From an archaeon (GTDB lineage Archaea; Hydrothermarchaeota; Hydrothermarchaeia; Hydrothermarchaeales; Hydrothermarchaeaceae), in assembly GCA_018830205.1 (NCBI GenBank), contig JAHJSX010000023.1, forward strand, positions 1-13,408: a DNA stretch of 13,408 nucleotides, read 5' to 3'. The notes under the pieces are model-generated. The model was not told the origin of the DNA. It did not search any database and saw only the letters and a list, made by a program, of their open reading frames with translations. The position numbers were made by a program, and so were the translations under genes. The first letter of the stretch is position 1, and the number at the start of each line of letters is the position of its first letter. This document shows positions 6,315-11,776 of this stretch, piece after piece.

Positions 6315-6934
6315 AATGCACCCCTAAAGTTATTATCAAGGATTCTTTGTGGAACAAATACCATTGCCGCCTCTGCTTCTACCTCTTCGAATCCGAGAAG
6401 CTTTAAAAGTTGAAAAACCCCATCGCCGCTTCTTAGTTCAAGTCTTGATTTCGCGCCAGATGTCACAATAATATCAAATCCATATTTTCGCGAAAGCTTG
6501 AGAGTTCTCGCAACGTTTTTTAGGGCATTTACCCTGCGGTTCCCCTTTGTTAAAACTAGGTTCCTGAGGTTAACTTCAATGGCCACGCCGTTTTTGTGCG
6601 CCTGTTCTGCGACAAACGAGTCAACGCCAGGGTCTTTCCTTCCAGCATCCGGATGTGCCAGAATATCTACTCTCTTGTCGCTTGTGGCAAGCCTGTTTAT
6701 ATGTTCATCCCCGCCATTGATGACGACATAGTCAAAGTTGCTTGAGTTAGAAATGGAGCTTTTAAGTTTACTTTTATTTTTGGCACTTATTTCAATACCT
6801 GTGCGGCACTTACCCTCTACCCCATCACAAAGTCCAAGCGTAACACCGAGACGCTTGGCATTGAATAACATCCTGCTTTGTGTGTCCACACCACAAGAGA
6901 GGATAGAATGCGCATGCAAATCTATAAATTCCAT
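6311..6934 (-). CDS. rnp3: Ribonuclease P protein component 3 (Rpp30)
   Basis: A 207-residue protein with a TIM-barrel-like PHP-type fold: DLHAHSI at residues 5-11, VDILAHPDAG in the middle, VAIEVNLRN, and FDIIVTSGAKSRLELRSGDG near the C-terminus. These are hallmarks of archaeal Rpp30, which partners Pop5 on the RNase P RNA. The DLHAHS and LAHPD motifs recall PHP metal-dependent hydrolases, but Rpp30 is a structural subunit of a ribozyme and no independent catalysis is implied. It starts 50 bp after rpl15e with an AGGT motif 7 nt before the ATG and overlaps pop5 by 4 bp. Length is within the family range (about 205-240). Confidence 0.92.
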   Translation of the reverse strand: MEFIDLHAHSILSCGVDTQSRMLFNAKRLGVTLGLCDGVEGKCRTGIEISAKNKSKLKSSISNSSNFDYVVINGGDEHINRLATSDKRVDILAHPDAGRKDPGVDSFVAEQAHKNGVAIEVNLRNLVLTKGNRRVNALKNVARTLKLSRKYGFDIIVTSGAKSRLELRSGDGVFQLLKLLGFEEVEAEAAMVFVPQRILDNNFRGAL

Positions 6935-6984
6935 CTTTGAAACCTAGGAGTGCAAAGTAAAAAATACTTTTCGATTCGCGTGGT

Positions 6985-7563
6985 CTATTTCCCCAACCCT
7001 TTGTTGGCACGGATGCTTGGCCTTATTTTTTCTGCACCCTTCCCTTTGTTTCTAAGTCCTCTTGATTTCTTGCCAGCTGAAGTCAGTCCCCTGTGGACCC
7101 TGCCTTTGTGCTGGTTTTCGGTTATCCATGACAGGTCTTTATCAGTTTTGATTCCGGGATGTTTTGGGTCCACAAGTATCACCTCAAAGTACTTGTATTT
7201 CCCGTCTTCCCCTATCCAGTATGAGTTCAGGACCTCCATATTCGGGTATTTGCGCTGGACGCGTTCTTCCGCTATCCATTTTATGCTCTTTTTAGGCGTA
7301 TATTTTTTAATACCCGTTTTGCTCGGCTTCCTTCCAGCTGTGTTAATCCGCTTCCTGCTTCCGCCCCTCCTCACTTTTGCCCTTGCTACTATTATGCCCT
7401 GCTTTGCCTTGTACCCAAGGCTTCTCGCTCTATCAAGCCTTAAAGGAGAATCAACCTTTACAACGCTTTGCCCTGCTCTCCACTGGGGCACCCGTATTTT
7501 TGATAAATCATGAACGTATGATTCCCTTGGTTTGTCCCAGGCCTTGCTGATATGTTTATACAT
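6985..7563 (-). CDS. rpl15e: 50S ribosomal protein L15e (eL15)
   Basis: A 192-residue, highly basic protein starting MYKHISKAWDKPRE. Family segments include RVPQWRAGQSVVKVDSPLRL, RARSLGYKAKQGIIVARAKV with the following RRGGSRKR stretch, NMEVLNSYWIGEDGKYKYFE, VILVDPKHPGI, and the tail RGLTSAGKKSRGLRNKGKG. It is a core protein of the archaeal and eukaryotic large ribosomal subunit, buried in 23S rRNA. It is the first gene of the minus-strand superoperon: a TATA box lies at 7594-7603 and a GGTGA ribosome site at 7570-7574, 6 nt before the ATG. Its length matches the family (about 185-205). Fifty bp separate it from rpp30, the largest gap inside the gene block. Confidence 0.97.
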   Translation of the reverse strand: MYKHISKAWDKPRESYVHDLSKIRVPQWRAGQSVVKVDSPLRLDRARSLGYKAKQGIIVARAKVRRGGSRKRINTAGRKPSKTGIKKYTPKKSIKWIAEERVQRKYPNMEVLNSYWIGEDGKYKYFEVILVDPKHPGIKTDKDLSWITENQHKGRVHRGLTSAGKKSRGLRNKGKGAEKIRPSIRANKGLGK

Positions 7564-7569
7564 AATAAG

Positions 7570-7574
7570 TCACC
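7570..7574 (-). promoter_or_regulatory. Shine-Dalgarno site of rpl15e
   Basis: GGTGA on the minus strand, 6 nt before the rpl15e ATG. It almost coincides with the transcription start predicted from the TATA box, so part of it could be absent from the 5' end of the transcript. Confidence 0.55.
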
Positions 7575-7593
7575 TTTTTACAAAAGAATCCGC

Positions 7594-7603
7594 TATATAT
7601 ATA
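7594..7603 (-). promoter_or_regulatory. TATA box promoter for the rpl15e-exosome superoperon
   Basis: On the minus strand a TATATATATA run is preceded by an A-rich, BRE-like AAAAAAG, which itself begins at the last base of the serA stop codon. The TATA centre is about 35 nt from the rpl15e ATG, placing the expected start of transcription (25-27 nt downstream) near 7571-7575, right at the GGTGA ribosome site. The leader would therefore be very short. This is the strongest promoter-like sequence on the minus strand of the window. Confidence 0.75.
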
Positions 7604-7609
7604 CTTTTT

Positions 7610-9184
7610 TCACAGTTCTACAGTGCTCCCCTTCTCAATTCCGCCGATTTTTGCAATTCCTGCGAGCGCCTCTTTTGAGATTTTAGAATCAACAGTTAGG
7701 ACCATAAGCTGCATCCCTCCAACCTTCTTTCTGCCCACCTGCATAGCGCCAATGTTTATATCATGCTCACCAAGGGACGTTGCAATCTTTCCAATCATGC
7801 CTGGGCGGTCCTCATGTTTTACAAGCAGTATATTGCCCCGTGGAACAAGGTCAACCCCATAACCGTCCACGCTCACAATCCTTGCCTCCTCCCCGAGAAG
7901 CGACCCTTTTACTTCAAGTCCATTGGCATCTGTTTTTATGTTAAGTACTATCATATTCTGGAATTTTTCAGAATCCTCGCGTTTTCCTTCTGTTACCCCA
8001 ATTTCCCTATTTTTTGCAACAATAGGTGCGTTAAGCAGGGTGACTCCTTCTGTGAGTATCGGTGTAAGCAGGCCCTTAAGTAGTGCATTTGTGAGTATGG
8101 ACAAATCCTTTAGTTCGAGTATCTTCCCGCAGTACGTTATAGACACATCGGTTATCCTCTCATCCAGAAGCTGGACCGCAAAACGCCCGATGTTTTCAAC
8201 CAGTGGCAGGTAATCCCTCACCTCATCGAGAACTTCCTGAGAAAACACAGGCATGTTCACAGCATACTTGGGGGGCTCGTTTTTCAGTACCTTTATCACC
8301 TCTTCGCAGGCGATTACCGAAGCATACCGCTGTGCCTCCTCTGTCGAGGCACCAAGATGCGGCGTTGCAAGAAACCTCGGATGACCAAGGAGCGGATTCT
8401 CAAACGGCGGCTCAACTTCAAAAACATCAAGAGCAGCCGCACCAACTTTCCCTGATTCAAGACCGCGAAGGAGGGCCGCTTCATCAACCACTCCGCCCCT
8501 TGCACAGTTTATTATGCAAACACCTTTTTTCATCTTCGAAATCGCCTCGTCGTTTATGATATGCTTTGTTTCATCAGTCAGGGGGATATGAAGAGTAATA
8601 AAGTCTGACTTGGCTAGCAGTGAACCAAAATCCGAAACCTCGACACCCAATTTTTTGATGGCTTTCTCTGAGATATAAGGGTCATAGGAAATAACGTTCA
8701 TATCAAAAGCTTTGGCCTTTTTTGAAACCTCGAGCCCGATACGGCCAATTCCGATTATTCCAAGAGTCTTCCCGCGAAGCTCCACCCCCAAAAACTGCTT
8801 CTTTTCCCATTTTTTGCTCTTAATGGACGAATCGGCAAAAGGAATGTTCCTTGCAAGCGAGAGCATCAGGCCCATAGTGTGTTCTGCTACTGTAATCGAT
8901 GAAGCAGTCGGGGAATTGACGATTACTATCCCTCGCTTTGTGGCAGCGTTCAGGTCGATATTGTCAACACCAACACCCGCCCTGCCAATGACCTTCAATT
9001 TTTCTGCTGCTTTGATAACCTCAGAAGTAACTTTGGTGGCGCTTCTTACCAGGAGGGCGTCCTTATCTTTTATCTTTTTTATGAGCTCATCATTCGAAAG
9101 GCCCGTTGCAACCTCTACGTCCGCAACATCTTTTAGAAGCGCTATTCCTGCTTCATGTAGACTGTCAGAAACTAAAACTTTCAT
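7610..9184 (-). CDS. serA: D-3-phosphoglycerate dehydrogenase
   Basis: A 524-residue enzyme that oxidises 3-phosphoglycerate to 3-phosphohydroxypyruvate with NAD+, the first step of phosphorylated serine synthesis. The catalytic and Rossmann region is residues 1 to about 310, with the nucleotide loop GIGRIG (145-150), Arg229 in CARGGVVDE, Glu258 in DVFEVEPP and His276 in ATPHLGAST; their spacing matches the Arg/Glu/His catalytic set of long PGDH enzymes. An intervening ASB-type domain follows, and then a C-terminal ACT domain (about 450-524, HEDRPGMIGKIATSLGEHD), the usual serine-sensing module. Length is that of the archaeal/mycobacterial long form. The ATG at 9184 has AAAGGAG 5 nt upstream, partly inside the end of the GTPase gene 11 bp away, so the two genes probably share a transcript. 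Confidence 0.96.
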   Translation of the reverse strand: MKVLVSDSLHEAGIALLKDVADVEVATGLSNDELIKKIKDKDALLVRSATKVTSEVIKAAEKLKVIGRAGVGVDNIDLNAATKRGIVIVNSPTASSITVAEHTMGLMLSLARNIPFADSSIKSKKWEKKQFLGVELRGKTLGIIGIGRIGLEVSKKAKAFDMNVISYDPYISEKAIKKLGVEVSDFGSLLAKSDFITLHIPLTDETKHIINDEAISKMKKGVCIINCARGGVVDEAALLRGLESGKVGAAALDVFEVEPPFENPLLGHPRFLATPHLGASTEEAQRYASVIACEEVIKVLKNEPPKYAVNMPVFSQEVLDEVRDYLPLVENIGRFAVQLLDERITDVSITYCGKILELKDLSILTNALLKGLLTPILTEGVTLLNAPIVAKNREIGVTEGKREDSEKFQNMIVLNIKTDANGLEVKGSLLGEEARIVSVDGYGVDLVPRGNILLVKHEDRPGMIGKIATSLGEHDINIGAMQVGRKKVGGMQLMVLTVDSKISKEALAGIAKIGGIEKGSTVEL

Positions 9185-9189
9185 TGCTT

Positions 9190-9196
9190 CTCCTTT
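9190..9196 (-). promoter_or_regulatory. Shine-Dalgarno site of serA
   Basis: Minus-strand AAAGGAG, 5 nt before the serA ATG, lying in the 11-bp gap after the GTPase gene and touching its stop codon. Confidence 0.75.
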
Positions 9197-10392
9197 CAGG
9201 TCAATATCTTTATAATATCTCCGCTACTTAGCTCTTTGTCGCTTTTAATCTTTCTTTTGGTTTTGGCATCAACCGCACCGATAAATTTTTCGCCTATTTC
9301 TGTGTGAACCTTGAATGCCAAATCAAGGGGTGTTGCGCCTTTTTCCATTATGTATGCGTCCGGGAGCACGTTGCCGTCCTTGTCAGTGTACTTTCCATCA
9401 TCCTCGACGGGATAGACCACGATTTTTTCGAGCACTTCAAATATTGCAGCATTTATACATTCCTGCACACCCGTGCCGTCAAACCTTCCAAAAACGTTTT
9501 TGTCTATGATTTCAAGGCCCTTTTTTTCTTTTTCCGATATTTTGCTCTCATCCAGTATCCTGTATCCAGAGTCCCCCTGAAGATACTTGATTGCGCCACT
9601 TTCTGCCATCTTTTTGAATACGTACTCGGCCATCGAGCTTACTGGCACTATTATGGAGTTTGGAAATTCTGATTTCATCCTTTCGATGTTCTCCTTTGCG
9701 TTGTCGATATCTGTTTTGTTTGCAGCGATTATTATCGGCTTGGATGCCCGACGCAGGGATTTTGTGAATTCAAATAGCTCTTCATCGGACCACTCGGTGA
9801 CCCTTTTTGAACCAATACCGCACACCCCAAGTGCAGTAGCAACACCTTTTTCATCAAACCCAAGGCCTGAGAACATCTCCACAAATGACTTTACAAAGTC
9901 TTTGCCCACAAGCTGTATCTTTTTTGCGACCTTGTCCCAGTTCCGCTTGAAAATATTAAAGAACCACTGCTCTATCTCCTCTTCAAGGAATCTTATGTCC
10001 TCAAGCGGGTCGTTTGAGCCGCAGGGTACGGGTTTTCCCTCAATGTCTGTGCTTCCAGAAGCGTCAACGACGTGAATCAATGCGCTTGCCTGCCTCAAAT
10101 CATCAAGAAACTTGTTGCCAAGGCCCCGCCCTTCGCACGCTTTTGGTACGAGGCCCGCTACATCAATCATTTCCACAGGTACGAACCGACTCCCATCAAC
10201 GCATTTTGAGTTTTTGGGATTGCAGGTAATTCCAAGCTCCACTTCAGGGCATGGAACCCTCACATATCCTACTGCCTTGTTTGCATCTACAGTGGTAAAC
10301 GGATAGTTCGCTATCTCGGCATCACTAAGTGTCGCGGCATTAAAAAATGTGCTTTTCCCGACGTTTGGTTTGCCTACAACTCCTATCTCCAT
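9196..10392 (-). CDS. Obg-family translation-associated GTPase with TGS domain (YchF/Ygr210 type)
   Basis: A 398-residue GTPase from the ATG at 10392. The G1/P-loop is GKPNVGKST (7-15), the switch I region carries NYPFTT (29-34), G3 is DVAGLVPKA (77-85) followed by EGRGLGNKFLDDLRQA, and G4 is NKTD (225-228). A helical insertion lies around 125-215. The C-terminal TGS domain (about 323-398) includes the ATPLDLAFKVHTEIGEKF stretch and ends SGDIIKIL. The pair of cysteines at 57 and 64 before VDGSRFVPVE is typical of the archaeal/eukaryotic Ygr210-like branch rather than bacterial YchF. Members associate with ribosomes, but the precise role is unclear. A GTG at 10404 lies within the GTGGGG ribosome site (10399-10404), so the ATG six nt further on was chosen. 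serA follows after 11 bp. Confidence 0.93.
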   Translation of the reverse strand: MEIGVVGKPNVGKSTFFNAATLSDAEIANYPFTTVDANKAVGYVRVPCPEVELGITCNPKNSKCVDGSRFVPVEMIDVAGLVPKACEGRGLGNKFLDDLRQASALIHVVDASGSTDIEGKPVPCGSNDPLEDIRFLEEEIEQWFFNIFKRNWDKVAKKIQLVGKDFVKSFVEMFSGLGFDEKGVATALGVCGIGSKRVTEWSDEELFEFTKSLRRASKPIIIAANKTDIDNAKENIERMKSEFPNSIIVPVSSMAEYVFKKMAESGAIKYLQGDSGYRILDESKISEKEKKGLEIIDKNVFGRFDGTGVQECINAAIFEVLEKIVVYPVEDDGKYTDKDGNVLPDAYIMEKGATPLDLAFKVHTEIGEKFIGAVDAKTKRKIKSDKELSSGDIIKILT

Positions 10393-10424
10393 AATAAACC
10401 CCACAAATCTCTTTTTCTTTATGT

Positions 10425-10432
10425 TATTTAAA
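10425..10432 (-). promoter_or_regulatory. Candidate TATA box for the GTPase-serA pair
   Basis: Minus-strand TTTAAATA overlapping the flippase stop codon. Its centre is about 36 nt before the GTPase ATG, giving an expected leader of about 10 nt that would include the GTGGGG ribosome site. Plausible from spacing and composition only. Confidence 0.5.
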
Positions 10433-11687
10433 TGGGAGACCTGCGCAAATAAACAACGAGCAGCAGAGTGGAACCGACTCCGGCGAACACGAAACTCAGA
10501 GTCGAGGCGAGCGCCGCACCGACAATCTCAAACCGGGGTATCAGCACCCAGTTTAATACTCCGTCCAAAACCGCAGTCGATATTAAAATGGCCATCGTGA
10601 TACCCGGCCTCCCGGCACCCTGGAAAATACTTGAGTTCAGTGTGAAAATACCTAAAAATGCAGTGCCGACTACCAGTATCTCAAATGGTGCGACAGCAGC
10701 CAAATATCGGGAACCAAATAGGACTGTTATTATTGGTCCAGAAAGAAGAATAGAAACGAGCGTAACCGGGAGTAAAATTACAATCGACAGCTTGTAAGCA
10801 TAGCTTATATATCCTCTCAACTGAACACTGTCTTTTTTTGCCACAGTCTCTGAAATAGATGGCAGCATGACAGCATAAAGCGCGGCAGAAAATGCCATGA
10901 CGAGGCGCGAGGTGGGGGACGCTGCAGAATATATCCCGACATCTTCAGCTGACATGAAGTACCCAAGAAGCAGGATATCGATATACGCCAGCACAAACGC
11001 TGCCAGGGCCGTTGCAGACACTGGAAGCGAAAATTTGAAAATCCTTTTAAATTCATCAAAACTGGGCTGTGAAATCTTAAGGCCCAATTTCTTAAATAAG
11101 AGATAGGCAATCGGCAATACCACTATAAAACCCAGAGTTGAGCCAATAATCGCGTTTATGGCAGTTGCACTCACAGACAGGAGCAGGACAGCAAAGACGA
11201 CCCTTAAAACCTGCTCAATTACAAGCGTGCCGCCCATATACTCCATTCTTTTAAAACCCTGGAATATGCCGGTGTAAACCGCTACAAGCATACCAAACGG
11301 AAGTGCAATCGAGGCAATCTTGAGCGGGACGATTGCGCGCTCCTCATTGAAGATATAGGTGCCAATGTATGGGGCGGCAAGATAGAATAAAATACCGAGT
11401 GCGATTCCTATCAATGTATAGAACAAAAGAGACGATGATATTACACCATCTCTTTTTTTATATTCCCCTCCTGCTTCGTATTCTGAAACAAATTTAGAGA
11501 TTGCAGGGGCAATGCCTGAGGAGCTGAGGATAATGATCATGTACTGGATGGGAAGTGCAAGATTCAAAATCCCAAATTCTGCAGTCGTGAGCATCCTTCC
11601 GGCAAGAACCCGGTATAAATAACCAAGCACCCTCACGGCCAGATTGCTGGAGGTTAAAACCAGGCTCCCGCGCAAGATGTCTTTCAT
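10428..11687 (-). CDS. MOP-superfamily oligosaccharide flippase (polysaccharide biosynthesis/Wzx-like)
   Basis: A 419-residue integral membrane protein with about 12 predicted hydrophobic segments. The N-terminus has the typical flippase pattern: RGSLVLTSSNLAVRVLGYLY then RVLAGRMLTTAEFGILNLAL, with SSSGIAPAISKFVSEYEA next. A second half-repeat begins near FKRIFKFSLPVSATALAAFV and continues YIDILLLGYFMSAEDVGIY, and later SSIFQGAGRPGITMA resembles the family end of repeat two. Such proteins flip lipid-linked oligosaccharides across the membrane. The divergent neighbour is the oligosaccharyltransferase, so supply of the N-glycan donor is the likely job, though teichoic-acid-like or other export cannot be excluded. 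The length suits a 12-helix form; 14-helix relatives run to about 480-500. The ATG at 11687 follows a weak CGGGGAT motif. Confidence 0.85.
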   Translation of the reverse strand: MKDILRGSLVLTSSNLAVRVLGYLYRVLAGRMLTTAEFGILNLALPIQYMIIILSSSGIAPAISKFVSEYEAGGEYKKRDGVISSSLLFYTLIGIALGILFYLAAPYIGTYIFNEERAIVPLKIASIALPFGMLVAVYTGIFQGFKRMEYMGGTLVIEQVLRVVFAVLLLSVSATAINAIIGSTLGFIVVLPIAYLLFKKLGLKISQPSFDEFKRIFKFSLPVSATALAAFVLAYIDILLLGYFMSAEDVGIYSAASPTSRLVMAFSAALYAVMLPSISETVAKKDSVQLRGYISYAYKLSIVILLPVTLVSILLSGPIITVLFGSRYLAAVAPFEILVVGTAFLGIFTLNSSIFQGAGRPGITMAILISTAVLDGVLNWVLIPRFEIVGAALASTLSFVFAGVGSTLLLVVYLRRSPI

Positions 11688-11709
11688 ATCCCCGGATTGT
11701 CATGCCCGC

Positions 11710-11718
11710 CATAAATGC
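11710..11718 (-). promoter_or_regulatory. Candidate TATA box for the flippase gene
   Basis: Minus-strand CATTTATGG, preceded by AAAAGG. Its centre is about 27 nt before the ATG, which would give an almost leaderless transcript. It is a poor TATA match, so the call is tentative. Confidence 0.3.
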
Positions 11719-11730
11719 CTTTTGACAAAA

Positions 11731-11739
11731 CTTAAAATA
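11731..11739 (+). promoter_or_regulatory. Candidate TATA box for stt3/aglB
   Basis: Plus-strand CTTAAAATA preceded by GACAAAA, a plausible BRE-like purine stretch. Its centre lies about 42 nt before the ATG, predicting a transcription start near 11761 and a leader of roughly 16 nt. Confidence 0.5.
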
Positions 11740-11776
11740 CTTATCGTTGTTAATAGGATTACTTAGAGCGGATATC

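Larger units (their letters stand above)
11688..11776. promoter_or_regulatory. Divergent intergenic promoter region between flippase and stt3
   Basis: Eighty-nine bases separating two divergent glycosylation genes. It is AT-rich in the centre (11711-11760) and holds a TATA-like element for each direction, about 20 bp apart. No stable hairpin or repeat is visible. Confidence 0.55.

Noticed and set aside
6957..6967. T-rich GTATTTTTTAC as a second promoter for rpp30
   Set aside because: It lacks a TATA consensus and is too close to the rpp30 ATG for the usual spacing; a weak terminator is the more likely reading and is recorded only as a finding.
10393..10404. GTG start four codons upstream in the GTPase gene
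   Set aside because: The GTG is part of the GTGGGG ribosome site; the family normally begins directly with M-(I)EIG.VGKPNVGKST.
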